Assembly (NCBI RefSeq): GCF_013391805.1
Contig: NZ_CP058364.1
Location: 1,860,501 to 1,924,500 of the forward strand
DNA from: Galbibacter sp. BG1
GTDB lineage: Bacteria; Bacteroidota; Bacteroidia; Flavobacteriales; Flavobacteriaceae
Direction of reading: 5' to 3'
Length of the DNA: 64,000 bases
Below are positions 26,490 to 35,676 of the stretch, piece by piece; positions within the stretch are counted from its first letter, which is position 1; each line of letters begins with the position of its first letter. Made by a program: the position numbers and the translations under genes. The notes under the pieces were generated by a model. The model had not been told where the DNA came from. It saw only the letters and a list, made by a program, of their open reading frames with translations, and did no database searches.

Positions 26490-28697
26490 TTAATAATACC
26501 TGAATATAAAGAAATCTTCAATATCGCTAAATGCGGGATATTTATTGGAATAAATCCCTTCAATTAAATCGGATGTTTGAGAATTGTTTAAATTATTCTT
26601 CAAAGATTTGTTTAAGTATTCATCATAATTTTCAATCGAACCATACCTTCTAATATCGACTTGTTGGATTGTTAAATTTTGATTTTGAAAATCATCCATA
26701 ATATTCCAAGTAGCTAATTCCAAGGGTAATTCGGGCAAGATGATCCTTTCAGAATCCTTACTGTTAAAAATTATTTTCCATCTATAAATATCTTGAGATT
26801 GATCATCATTTTCTAAATATACATTGCCAACATAATGATTGGCGCCTGTTGTCGTTAAATTTAGTTGGTTATTAGAAAAAGAGTAATCCAAAGTCCATGT
26901 AGGAACGTCATAAAATTCTTTTGGTTGTCCTACTCTTTTTGTGAAATAATTACCAATTGCAAGTCTATAAGAGTATTTGTGAAAATTCGTGTTAAAATCA
27001 AAGTATGCACCATTAATCTTTTCTGGGTAATTTCCGTAACTCCATATTCTATTAAAACTGCCGTTCAAAAAATCTTCTTCATTTAGGTATCCATCAAGAA
27101 TCAAGCTGGAGCCGTATTCTTGTCTAGATTCATCGGAAATAGAGGCATTAAAAAATCTTCTTTCTACGCCATCGGTTATAAAATTGTTGTAATTCAATTT
27201 AAAATTATTTTTGAGGCTGTCGCGATCAACAATATAATACTTGTAATTATTATTGTTTTGATTATGGTAGCTAAAATATACTTTAGAAGAGGTTGGTTTT
27301 AAAGTTGTTTCGTATAATTCCATCCACATCTTGTTTGTGTCGTTTATATACTGACCATTATAATCACTGCCATAAGCGTCAACGTTTATAATTGAACCTA
27401 GAGTGGGTTCAAAATTCAAGCCTGTTGAATTAACATATTTTCTTGCTTGAGAAATTTCTCTATTTGTTTGCTTCAGATGAACTTCGGAAGGGTTATTAAT
27501 AGTTAAATTTTGAAAAGTTGTTAAATAGCTAGAATCGGCATAACCAGAACTGAAAGCTGCAAAGGTCACCATGAAATTATCATTGCTGCCCAAGTTTTTT
27601 TCAGTGCTTAAAGTAACCGACCTTGTTGTTGGAAAAACTTCTTTTAAATCAAGAATTGCTCCGTTTTTATCGGATGAGAAAATATAGAATTGTGAAAACG
27701 AATTACTTATAAGGCCTTCAGGGATATTAACCACCAAAAGTCTTCTGTGAATTAAGAAATTTATTTCTTTAATGCTTTTATTTCCCTTGTGGTCTGTACT
27801 AGAAATATTCAATTTGTGATTTCCAGTTGGGTATTGTTTGGCGTCAAACTCAAAAGAAACCTTCTCGTTCTTCGTGCTTACTAAAATCGAGTCGTTTAGT
27901 TTTATTTGAATGCTATCAATATCAGAATATAAATCTTCTAAAATAGGCTCAAGAATAATTTTCCCATAAATCGTCTGACCATTTTCTATGTTTTCAAAGG
28001 TCATGCTGGGTCCCGTATTATCTGTAGTCAGGCTTATATTATAATCCGTTTTATTTCCAGCGGCATCGGAAGCAGAAATTATAAATGTCTTAATTCCATC
28101 TTCGAGAGTTAAAGTATTTATATTGAACTGGTAATTATTATCTTCTAATGATTCATGCTCTATAATAGTATCGTTCAATACCACTTCAAGCTTTGTTATT
28201 TCTTGATCGTCTTCTGCAATAAAAGTGATAATATTTTCTTCTCCATTAATAATGGTGTCATTTGCAATAGATACTTCAGAGATCGTGGGTAAAGTGTTAT
28301 CTATGAAAACCTCTTGAGTGGTTGCTGCTGTCATTCCATTAAAGCCTGTGGCGACCACTTTAAGAGAGTACTTGTCTCCTTTATTTGAAGTGTTTTTTTT
28401 GACAGAACTATAGCTAGAAAGATCTAAACTCAGTTTGAAAGGTGCTTGCAAGTCTTCGCTTAACTTGTCGCTGTTTATAAAGGCTTCAACTTTGCTTATA
28501 CTTTTTTCATCCTTGGAATTGATTTCGATGTCAATCTTGTTTCCTATTATTGGGGTTTCCGTTGTTGATGAAGAAATATCGAGACCTTCAATTTTTATAT
28601 TAAAGTTTGGAGGGGTTACATCAACCTCCTCTTTATCTTCAGAGCAGGCACCTATTATAAAGGCGAAAAAAATCAGTAGAGTAACAAATCGTAGCAT
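26490..28697 (-). CDS. Large Ig-like-domain surface lipoprotein
   Basis: The 735-residue protein starts with a lipoprotein signal ending IGACSEDKEE (lipid Cys18). At least three beta-sandwich Ig/cadherin-like repeats follow in the first ~330 residues, marked by recurring segments such as TIINGEENIITFIAEDDQEI, DAAGNKTDYNISLTTDNTG and STDHKGNKSIKEINF. The C-terminal ~400 residues are Asn/Tyr/Ser-rich and beta-rich, with no recognised fold. The gene is more AT-rich than its neighbours. A surface adhesion or binding role is plausible from architecture only. It has no obvious partner, and its 3' end is convergent with the hemolysin III gene. Confidence 0.82.
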   Translation of the reverse strand: MLRFVTLLIFFAFIIGACSEDKEEVDVTPPNFNIKIEGLDISSSTTETPIIGNKIDIEINSKDEKSISKVEAFINSDKLSEDLQAPFKLSLDLSSYSSVKKNTSNKGDKYSLKVVATGFNGMTAATTQEVFIDNTLPTISEVSIANDTIINGEENIITFIAEDDQEITKLEVVLNDTIIEHESLEDNNYQFNINTLTLEDGIKTFIISASDAAGNKTDYNISLTTDNTGPSMTFENIENGQTIYGKIILEPILEDLYSDIDSIQIKLNDSILVSTKNEKVSFEFDAKQYPTGNHKLNISSTDHKGNKSIKEINFLIHRRLLVVNIPEGLISNSFSQFYIFSSDKNGAILDLKEVFPTTRSVTLSTEKNLGSNDNFMVTFAAFSSGYADSSYLTTFQNLTINNPSEVHLKQTNREISQARKYVNSTGLNFEPTLGSIINVDAYGSDYNGQYINDTNKMWMELYETTLKPTSSKVYFSYHNQNNNNYKYYIVDRDSLKNNFKLNYNNFITDGVERRFFNASISDESRQEYGSSLILDGYLNEEDFLNGSFNRIWSYGNYPEKINGAYFDFNTNFHKYSYRLAIGNYFTKRVGQPKEFYDVPTWTLDYSFSNNQLNLTTTGANHYVGNVYLENDDQSQDIYRWKIIFNSKDSERIILPELPLELATWNIMDDFQNQNLTIQQVDIRRYGSIENYDEYLNKSLKNNLNNSQTSDLIEGIYSNKYPAFSDIEDFFIFRYY

Positions 28698-28743
28698 TAA
28701 AGTAAATGTTTAGTTTAGAGCTACTAATATATAGATTTAAAAT

Positions 28744-29172
28744 TTAAGACTTGATAAAATCTTCGAAGTCTAAATAAAATTCTTCAAACTTTTGCATAGT
28801 TTCGTTTAAAAATACCATGGTCTCTTGCCACGTATTTTTGTTATGAATGCTTACCCCTTCTTTCAAAACATAAATTCTTGAGATCTCCTTACCATTGTCT
28901 AAAAAATAAATATCCTCATAGATAGCTTCTGGTAAGTAATGTTCTATGAGAACGGACTTAAGGGACTCCATTTTTTCGTAATAGGTAATCCGTTTTTCTA
29001 GATCTTGATCTTCAATATCGAGCATCACCATAGCTTTCTTCTTATCAAAATAAAACTTAAAAGAAAAATTTTTGATTTTGGTATTGTACAGAATCCATTT
29101 CCTTGGAAAAGACTTCCCAAATGATATCCAAAATTCTTTTCGTAATGCTTTAGATTCTTCCCTGCTAAACAT
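28744..29172 (-). CDS. DUF4268 domain protein
   Basis: 142-residue soluble protein matching the stand-alone DUF4268 domain: N-terminal FWISFGKSF, central YFDKKKAMVMLDIEDQD, and an acidic C terminus. In other genomes this domain can be fused to restriction-type or nuclease-like modules. Here it is alone, with no nuclease motif and no defence neighbours. It lies 46 bp upstream of the Ig-like lipoprotein gene on the same strand; a shared transcript is possible. Function unknown. Confidence 0.85.
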   Translation of the reverse strand: MFSREESKALRKEFWISFGKSFPRKWILYNTKIKNFSFKFYFDKKKAMVMLDIEDQDLEKRITYYEKMESLKSVLIEHYLPEAIYEDIYFLDNGKEISRIYVLKEGVSIHNKNTWQETMVFLNETMQKFEEFYLDFEDFIKS

Positions 29173-29383
29173 GATAATTTAAATATGAATGCAAAAATAT
29201 TTTAATTCCGAGGAAACAGAATGTTAATAAGGTTTTTTATTATTCAATTTATCTTTATTTTCACATCAAAATATAAATATTAGTTAATGAGTGTCGTTAC
29301 TTATTTGTGAAATCGGCACTAAATTTGCTTATTTTATAGATACTTAATAAAAATAAAGAATCCCTAAATTACTGCAAAGATTA

Positions 29384-30574
29384 ATGAAACGAAGAGATTT
29401 TGTAATAAAAAGTAGTGCGGCACTAGCTGGAACATCAGTTTTTAGTGCGGTTGTACCAACTATATTTAAGGACAAGCCAATTAAAATTGGCGTTATAGGA
29501 ACTGGGAGTAGAGGCGGAGGCTTGATTCCTTTTTTAAATGAAATTGAAGGTATTGAGGTGGCGGCATGCTGCGATGTATTGCCTTTCCGCTTGGAAAAAG
29601 GATTGCGAAGAACTGGCAATAGAGCAACAGCTTATACCGATTATAGAAATCTACTGGAAGACAAAAATATAGATGCAGTTCTCATTGCAACCCCTTTCGC
29701 TACACATGGAGACATTGCTGTAGATGCCTTGCAAGCTGGCACGCATGTTTATTGTGAAAAAACAATGACGCGCGGTTACAAAGGGATAAAAGCCTTAGTC
29801 GATGCCGCCAATAAATCGGATAAAATTTTACAGACCGGACACCAATATCACAGTTCCCGTCTCTATGTAGATGTAGTTAAATCCATTCACCAAGGGAAGA
29901 TAGGAAAAATCACTTCTTTTGAATGTCAGTGGAACCGAAACGGGGATTGGCGAAGACCAGTGCCGGATCCTTCACTGGAGAGAGCTATTAATTGGCGTAT
30001 GTATGAAGAGTTTTCTGGAGGGCTTACAGCAGAACTATGCTCACATCAAATAGATTTTGCCAATTGGGTTACAAAATCCACCCCAAATAGAGTCATGGGT
30101 ATGGGAGGTATAGATTATTGGAAAGACGGGAGAGAAACCTACGATAATGTACACCTCTTATACGAATACCCAGAAGGGATAAAGGCTAGTTTCACATGTT
30201 TGACTTCCAATTCTAAGGACGATTACCAAATAAAGGTCATGGGAGACAAGGGAACCATTATTTTAGATTATACAAAAGCTTGGTTTTATCCCGAAGGCAC
30301 CTATGAAGCTAAAAAAGTAGTTGGGGAGGTAGACGGCGTTTCTGGAGCTACCATTAGTAATGGTTGGGATGAAGGAAAAGGGATTCCTTTGCCTTACAAT
30401 CATGCCAATCCAACAAAACAGGCTTTAATGGATTTTAGGGACAGTATTTTGACCAATACCACTCCAATATCCAATGCAGTTACAGGAGGTAATGCTGCTG
30501 TAGCTGTGCAAATGGGAATAGATGCCATGCACCTAAATAAAATAGTGCATTGGAAAAATGTTTCTTTGATTTAA
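29384..30574 (+). CDS. Tat-type Gfo/Idh/MocA family oxidoreductase
   Basis: NAD(P)-dependent sugar-type dehydrogenase family. 396 residues with a twin-arginine-like leader (KRRDFVIKSSAALAG) predicting Tat export. The Rossmann motif is GVIGTGSRGGG (about 38-48), and the conserved EKP-like motif appears as CEKTMTRG near 125. The C-terminal alpha/beta domain has HQIDFANW. Exported members in Bacteroidetes often act in glycan breakdown, sometimes with tightly bound cofactor. No glycan-utilisation genes are adjacent. The last 4 nt overlap the convergent ZIP gene. Confidence 0.93.
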   Translation: MKRRDFVIKSSAALAGTSVFSAVVPTIFKDKPIKIGVIGTGSRGGGLIPFLNEIEGIEVAACCDVLPFRLEKGLRRTGNRATAYTDYRNLLEDKNIDAVLIATPFATHGDIAVDALQAGTHVYCEKTMTRGYKGIKALVDAANKSDKILQTGHQYHSSRLYVDVVKSIHQGKIGKITSFECQWNRNGDWRRPVPDPSLERAINWRMYEEFSGGLTAELCSHQIDFANWVTKSTPNRVMGMGGIDYWKDGRETYDNVHLLYEYPEGIKASFTCLTSNSKDDYQIKVMGDKGTIILDYTKAWFYPEGTYEAKKVVGEVDGVSGATISNGWDEGKGIPLPYNHANPTKQALMDFRDSILTNTTPISNAVTGGNAAVAVQMGIDAMHLNKIVHWKNVSLI

Positions 30575-31245
30575 ATATAATACGCAATAAGAATCCCCAG
30601 AAAAATTACAATCAATTTTCTGAGGTTGAATTTATGTCCTTCGGAACTTTCAAAAAGTATGACGGTGGAGATATGAAGAAAAATACCGATTACAATAGCC
30701 GATATTTCATGATAGTATTTCTGCACTGTAGTGAAATTTTCGGCTATATAACTTCCAAATGGTGTCATTAAAGAAAAGAGGATAAGAAAAATGGCTACGG
30801 TGCTCTTTTTCATTTGGGCGCTCAAAAAGAATGTGCTCAAAATAATGGCAATAGGGATTTTATGGATAATTATACCATACAATAAAGTGTCGTGATTATG
30901 TATCGGGAAACCTTCCAAAATTGCGTGAATACTCAAACTTATAAACAACAGCCAAGGGAAGGTCTGCATTTCCTTATTTAAGTGTACATGTCCGTGTTCT
31001 GCACCTTTAGAAAAGAATTCCAGAAATACTTGCAGTAAAATACCCAGCATAATAAATACACCTGTTTTCTTGGGGTCCCCATCTTCATAAACTTCAGGGA
31101 ACAAATTGAAAACAGTAATGGATAATAAAAAAGCCCCACTAAAAGCCAAGAGTAGTTTAAGACTATTTTTTTCTTTGAACTTAAAAACCAGTACAAAAAC
31201 ATATCCTAAAAGTACGGCGAGGATGGGCAGAAGGTAATTTAACAT
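30571..31245 (-). CDS. ZIP family divalent metal transporter
   Basis: Imports zinc or another divalent metal. 224 residues with about eight hydrophobic segments. The signature metal-binding helices are HAILEGFPIHN (TM4) and GIIIHKIPIAIILSTFF (TM5), with the expected His and Glu/Lys positions. A short His-containing loop (EHGHVHLNKE) lies between TM3 and TM4. Metal specificity is not readable. It is convergent with the oxidoreductase gene, sharing 4 bp. Confidence 0.92.
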   Translation of the reverse strand: MLNYLLPILAVLLGYVFVLVFKFKEKNSLKLLLAFSGAFLLSITVFNLFPEVYEDGDPKKTGVFIMLGILLQVFLEFFSKGAEHGHVHLNKEMQTFPWLLFISLSIHAILEGFPIHNHDTLLYGIIIHKIPIAIILSTFFLSAQMKKSTVAIFLILFSLMTPFGSYIAENFTTVQKYYHEISAIVIGIFLHISTVILFESSEGHKFNLRKLIVIFLGILIAYYI

Positions 31246-31335
31246 ATAAAGTCCCTTTTTTTATCGGGCATTAGCGGTAAATATTATTTCAAGCAGCTAA
31301 ATTAACGTATTTTTGCCTTTTAAAGTAGCGGTTAT

Positions 31336-32502
31336 ATGTCTAATAATTTTAAAATGGTGGCCAAAACCATGTTTGGTTTTGAAGAAATACTCGAAGGCGA
31401 ACTTAAAAAGCTGGGAGCGATTAATGTAGAAAAAGGTGTTCGAAACGTTTCATTTGAAGGGGATAAAGGTTTTATGTACAAAGCAAACCTTTGCCTACGC
31501 ACAGCCATTAAAATCTTAAAACCTATTAATAGTTTTAAGGTTAGAAGTGAACAGGATTTATATGATAAGATCTATAAAATGGATTGGGAAGAGTATATGT
31601 CTTTCAACAATACTTTTGCGATCGATGCTACGGTGAATTCAGAGCAATTCAATCATTCTCTTTTTATAGCTTTAAAAACAAAAGATGCCATTGCCGATAA
31701 ATTTAGAAATACCCATGGCAAGCGTCCAGATGTAGATTTAAAATATCCAGATTTGCGTATTAATATTCATATTCAAAAGGACATTTGTAATGTCTCTTTG
31801 GATAGTTCGGGACAGTCTTTGCACCAACGAGGTTATAAAACAGCTACTAACATTGCACCTATTAACGAAGTGTTGGCAGCGGGTATGCTTCTGTTGAGCG
31901 GTTGGGATGGCCAAACCAATTTCATGGACCCTATGTGCGGTAGTGGTACCATTCCTATTGAAGCTGCGATGATTGCCTGTAATATTCCGGCAAACATAAA
32001 TAGAAGGGAATTTTCTTTTGAAAAATGGCGTGATTACGATGAAGACCTTTTTGATAAAATAGTGGAGAGCAGTTTAAAAAAGACGCGCGAATTCCATTAT
32101 AAAATCTACGGTTTCGATAAAGCACCTTCCGCAGTAAGAAAGGCAGTCGATAATGTTAAAAACGCCAATCTTTCAGATTATATAAGCATAGAGCAGGAAG
32201 ACTTTTTTGAAACGGAAAAGCAAGTGGAAGGAAAATTACATATGGTCTTCAATCCACCTTACGGAGAACGTTTGCAAATAGATATGGAGACTTTTTATGC
32301 GGAAATTGGGGATACTTTAAAACAGAAATATCCGAATACCGATGCCTGGTTTATCACTTCGAATATGGAGGCGATTAAAAATGTTGGCTTAAGACCTTCC
32401 CGAAGAATAAAACTCTTTAATGGGAAATTGGAAAGTAAACTGCTGAAATATGAAATCTACGAAGGCAGTAAAAAAGCTAAATTTAACAACCCGCCGAAAT
32501 AG
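31336..32502 (+). CDS. THUMP-domain rRNA guanine-N2 methyltransferase (RlmL N-half type)
   Basis: SAM-dependent RNA methyltransferase with an N-terminal THUMP RNA-binding domain (about 1-160) and a Rossmann methyltransferase domain. SAM motif DPMCGSGTIPIEAA lies near 200 and the catalytic NPPYGERL near 310. At 388 residues it corresponds to the RlmL half of the E. coli RlmKL fusion, so the likely product is m2G at the 23S 2445 position; the RlmK half is not nearby. A TATTTTTG -7 box lies at 31308-31315. The exact nucleotide is inferred from family only. Confidence 0.92.
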   Translation: MSNNFKMVAKTMFGFEEILEGELKKLGAINVEKGVRNVSFEGDKGFMYKANLCLRTAIKILKPINSFKVRSEQDLYDKIYKMDWEEYMSFNNTFAIDATVNSEQFNHSLFIALKTKDAIADKFRNTHGKRPDVDLKYPDLRINIHIQKDICNVSLDSSGQSLHQRGYKTATNIAPINEVLAAGMLLLSGWDGQTNFMDPMCGSGTIPIEAAMIACNIPANINRREFSFEKWRDYDEDLFDKIVESSLKKTREFHYKIYGFDKAPSAVRKAVDNVKNANLSDYISIEQEDFFETEKQVEGKLHMVFNPPYGERLQIDMETFYAEIGDTLKQKYPNTDAWFITSNMEAIKNVGLRPSRRIKLFNGKLESKLLKYEIYEGSKKAKFNNPPK

Positions 32503-32524
32503 TTAATTTAAAAGAGGTAATTAA

Positions 32525-32761
32525 ATGAAACCAAAAACAAAAGCATTTATATACAATCTATTGGGATTTGTAGGGATATTTTTAATCCTTCGTTTTGGAT
32601 TGATGTTCTTGTTCCCTTCCATAAGTCATCTTATTCTAGTGCTTATCGCAGCTTTTGCAAGCAGCATTTTGGCGCCCAAATTTGCGGTAGTTGAGCAAGG
32701 TGGGAAAGAACAGTTAAAAATGAAATGGATTTTTATAAAGGGTTTTAAAGATATTAATTAG
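32525..32761 (+). CDS. Small two-TM membrane protein
   Basis: 78 residues. Two hydrophobic segments (about 9-31 and 36-57) are followed by a short soluble tail ending KGFKDIN. It lies 22 nt after the methyltransferase gene, so it is probably co-transcribed. Family not recognised; no function assigned. Confidence 0.75.
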   Translation: MKPKTKAFIYNLLGFVGIFLILRFGLMFLFPSISHLILVLIAAFASSILAPKFAVVEQGGKEQLKMKWIFIKGFKDIN

Positions 32762-32780
32762 CAAAGCTTAGGTCCAATCG

Positions 32781-33560
32781 TTACTCTTTCTTCTTTTTTG
32801 GTTTGCTACTTTTAAACACAGGGATTAAATAAGAAATGGTATAGTTGTAACCCACGCCAAATTTACTACCGTCGGTAACTTTATTAAAGCCTGGAACGTA
32901 AAGGTTTGGAAATTGATTGGCTTGCGTATCGTTTATAAGGTAATTTAGGCGTACACTGCCACTCATAAATACATTGCGTACTATTTCTACTTTTATCCCA
33001 AAAACAACTTCCGTCCATTGCGCATTGAGTCCGCTATATTCCCCTAGGTTATCTGCTCCAGATAGTCCAGCAGCAGCTTCTCCCCAAAATTGATTGGGGG
33101 TGTAGACTTGATAATCGTTTAGGGTTTGGCTAAAGGTACTTAGGCCGAAACGAACTCCCAAATTTATAATGTTTTCCATTCCATACCAATTTTGATAAGT
33201 GTTCCAGTCGAAACCAAGTTTCACGTAGCTACCATTAGTGGTAAAATTAAAATTGTCTTCTTGGGTGGTTTTTTCTTCGTTTCCAAGCTCTGCAGCTACA
33301 TAAAAATTGTAAGAAACCCTAAAATCCCCTACCAATTCCAGTCCGCGATAGTCGTCATCCAAAAGGGAGCGTATTGGTTTACTTAGATCTACACCTATCC
33401 TTAAACCATAGCGTTGTCTGTAGATGGTACTATCCAGCTTTATTTTGTTGACAGGCACCGTATCTATGGAACTGCTATCCACTATAACAGCTTCTTTTTC
33501 TTGAGAATAAGAAGTGAATACGCAAAGAAGGATTATGGTACTAATGAAATATTTTAACAT
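32781..33560 (-). CDS. DUF6048 family outer-membrane beta-barrel protein
   Basis: 259 residues with a Sec signal peptide (hydrophobic core to SYSQ). A short linker leads into about eight to ten amphipathic beta strands, with typical outer-membrane alternation (YVKLGFDWNTYQ, FGLSTFSQTL, FGVGYNYTISYLIP). The C terminus is lysine-rich (KSSKPKKKKE). It overlaps the DUF6452 gene by 20 bp and follows rlmD and DUF6452 on one transcript. The arrangement recurs in flavobacteria as far as I recall. Function unknown. Confidence 0.85.
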   Translation of the reverse strand: MLKYFISTIILLCVFTSYSQEKEAVIVDSSSIDTVPVNKIKLDSTIYRQRYGLRIGVDLSKPIRSLLDDDYRGLELVGDFRVSYNFYVAAELGNEEKTTQEDNFNFTTNGSYVKLGFDWNTYQNWYGMENIINLGVRFGLSTFSQTLNDYQVYTPNQFWGEAAAGLSGADNLGEYSGLNAQWTEVVFGIKVEIVRNVFMSGSVRLNYLINDTQANQFPNLYVPGFNKVTDGSKFGVGYNYTISYLIPVFKSSKPKKKKE

Positions 33561-34101
33561 GAATCGTGTCTTGGTTTTCTAGATTCGTTTCTTGGTCGAA
33601 AATGGCGGTTACCCATTCGTTGGGATTCTGTACGGTATCGTTATAATCTGGATTTAAAATAGTTACTAAATCGGTAAAATTAACGCCATAACCACATCCC
33701 CTTGAAATAAATCGTTCTTGCCGGGTATAGTTAAACTGCAAGGTGTCTATATTTCCAATTTCTTCCCCATCTTCATTATCCCTGGAGTTGTTTATTAATA
33801 AAAAAGTAGAGGTGTTCTCTGAAGTTTTTAAGGGTAGGTCTACCGCAACCCGATTGCTGCGGTCTGGAAACGTGTTTAATGTATCTACTATGGTGTAGGT
33901 TCCATCTTCTGCTACGTTTACACCCAAGACACGTAATTTTGGAACTGCTTTTTCCCTTTCTTGATTATTAAAGTTGAAAAAGCCTACTTTTAAATAGGGT
34001 GTGGTTAAAGTTTCGGGCGGACAAATATCGTCTTTTTCACAAGCTGAGAATATACCAGCTCCAATTCCAAAAATAAATAGTATAAATAAAAGTTTTTTCA
34101 T
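33541..34101 (-). CDS. DUF6452 family lipoprotein
   Basis: 187 residues from the ATG at 34101; a longer reading from 34122 adds MILLKKK and places a poorer start before the signal. The lipoprotein signal ends GIFSACEKDD (Cys20). The mature part is a beta-rich domain with CPPETLTTPYLKVGFFNF and a second conserved Cys in ISRGCGYGVNF. Probably an envelope protein working with the overlapping DUF6048 beta-barrel; that link is inferred from operon overlap only. Confidence 0.85.
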   Translation of the reverse strand: MKKLLFILFIFGIGAGIFSACEKDDICPPETLTTPYLKVGFFNFNNQEREKAVPKLRVLGVNVAEDGTYTIVDTLNTFPDRSNRVAVDLPLKTSENTSTFLLINNSRDNEDGEEIGNIDTLQFNYTRQERFISRGCGYGVNFTDLVTILNPDYNDTVQNPNEWVTAIFDQETNLENQDTIHVKIFH

Positions 34102-34123
34102 CTTCTTTTTTAAAAGAATCAAT

Positions 34124-35533
34124 TTATCTTTTTTCTAAAAGTACAACATTTTCCACATGATGCGTCTGCGGGAACATATCCACGGGTTGTACCTTGGTAA
34201 CTTTGTACATGGCGTCCATTAATAATAAATCCCTTGCCTGTGTAGCGCTGTTACAACTTACGTAAACCACCTTTTTAGGGGCGATGTTCAAAATTTGTTG
34301 TACTACATCTTTATGCATGCCATCCCTTGGTGGGTCGGTAATAATAACATCTGGTTTGCCATTGCGCTGGATAAAGCCTTCGTTAAAAACAGCTTTCATA
34401 TCACCAGCGTAAAAGCTAACGTTTTCAATACCGTTTAATTGTGCATTGGCTTTGGCATCTTCAATTGCCTCTGGAACCGCTTCAACGCCAACTACTTTTT
34501 TAGCATCTTTGGCTACAAATTGAGCTATTGTTCCCGTTCCTGTATAAAGATCGTACACCAACTCCTCTCCAGATAAGCCGGCAAAGTTTCTAGTTATTTT
34601 ATAAAGTTCGTATGCTTGGGCAGAATTTGTTTGGTAAAAAGATTTAGCGTTAATTTTAAATTTAAGGCCTTCCATCTCTTCAAAAATATGATCCCTACCA
34701 GCATAACAAATAACCTCTTGATCGTAAATAGTATCGTTTGGTTTTTGATTGATCACGTATTGCAAGGAAGTTATTTCTGGAAATGTTTCTTTTAGATGGT
34801 CTAAAAGCAGTTCCCTTTCTGTAGCATTGTCATCGTAAAACTGAATAAGAATCATTATTTCCCCGGTGGAGGATGTTCGTATCATCATGGTTCTTAACAG
34901 TCCGCTTTGTTCTCTAGGATTGAAAAATGCTAAATTATTTGCAACTGCAAAATTTTTAACCGCCAGACGAATGGCATTGGAAGGATCTTCTTGGAGATGA
35001 CATTTTTTAATGTCCAATATTTTATCCCACATTCCAGGAATGTGAAAGCCCAAAGCATTTTTATCATCTACATGTTCCTCGCTTTCAATTTCTTTTTGGG
35101 TTAACCACCGGCTGTTCGAAAAAGAGAATTCCATTTTATTTCTGTAAAAATAGATGTTTTCTGAACCAAGAATAGGAGTAAATTCAGGAAGATCGATTTT
35201 ACCGATACGCTTCAAATTGTTTTCAACTTCTTTTTGTTTGTAAAACAACTGATGCTCGTACCCCATATTTTGCCATTTACATCCTCCACAGACTCCAAAA
35301 TGTTGACATTCCGGAGTGGTTCTTTTAGGGGATTCGGTATGAAAACTGGCAATTTTTCCTTCAAAATAAGCCTTACGCTTTTTAAAGGTTTGCACGTCTA
35401 CTACATCACCGGGCACGGCATAGGGAAGAAAAATAACACGCCCATCGGGTGCTTTGGCCACGCCTTTTCCTTTGGCGCCAGCATCTATTACTTCAACCTG
35501 CTCAAAAAACTGTTTTCTATTCTTTCTCGACAT
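34124..35533 (-). CDS. rlmD: 23S rRNA (uracil(1939)-C5)-methyltransferase
   Basis: Fe-S RNA methyltransferase of the RumA/TrmA family. 469 residues. An N-terminal TRAM domain (about 10-65, IDAGAKGKGVAKAPDGRVI) and the 4Fe-4S cysteines in CQHFGVCGGCKW are present. The SAM-binding region has DLYTGTGTIAQF and the catalytic cysteine is in VYVSCNSATQARD. Paralogues in this family (RlmCD) may modify another uracil too. First gene of a cluster with DUF6452 and DUF6048; 22 bp separate rlmD and DUF6452. Confidence 0.94.
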   Translation of the reverse strand: MSRKNRKQFFEQVEVIDAGAKGKGVAKAPDGRVIFLPYAVPGDVVDVQTFKKRKAYFEGKIASFHTESPKRTTPECQHFGVCGGCKWQNMGYEHQLFYKQKEVENNLKRIGKIDLPEFTPILGSENIYFYRNKMEFSFSNSRWLTQKEIESEEHVDDKNALGFHIPGMWDKILDIKKCHLQEDPSNAIRLAVKNFAVANNLAFFNPREQSGLLRTMMIRTSSTGEIMILIQFYDDNATERELLLDHLKETFPEITSLQYVINQKPNDTIYDQEVICYAGRDHIFEEMEGLKFKINAKSFYQTNSAQAYELYKITRNFAGLSGEELVYDLYTGTGTIAQFVAKDAKKVVGVEAVPEAIEDAKANAQLNGIENVSFYAGDMKAVFNEGFIQRNGKPDVIITDPPRDGMHKDVVQQILNIAPKKVVYVSCNSATQARDLLLMDAMYKVTKVQPVDMFPQTHHVENVVLLEKR

Positions 35534-35676
35534 GCGGCAAAAATAGGATTTTTTTATACCATTTCTAACTTAAAGTTAGCTAATTAAAGCAGGTTGTTTT
35601 CTGCTACAACTCACGGAGAATACCAAGAATTTCATTGTTTTACAATCGATAGTAGATTTCTTAGGGTTGAGGAAGT

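Noticed and set aside
28744-29172. Defence locus from DUF4268
   Set aside because: The domain stands alone, with no nuclease, methyltransferase or toxin-antitoxin genes around it.
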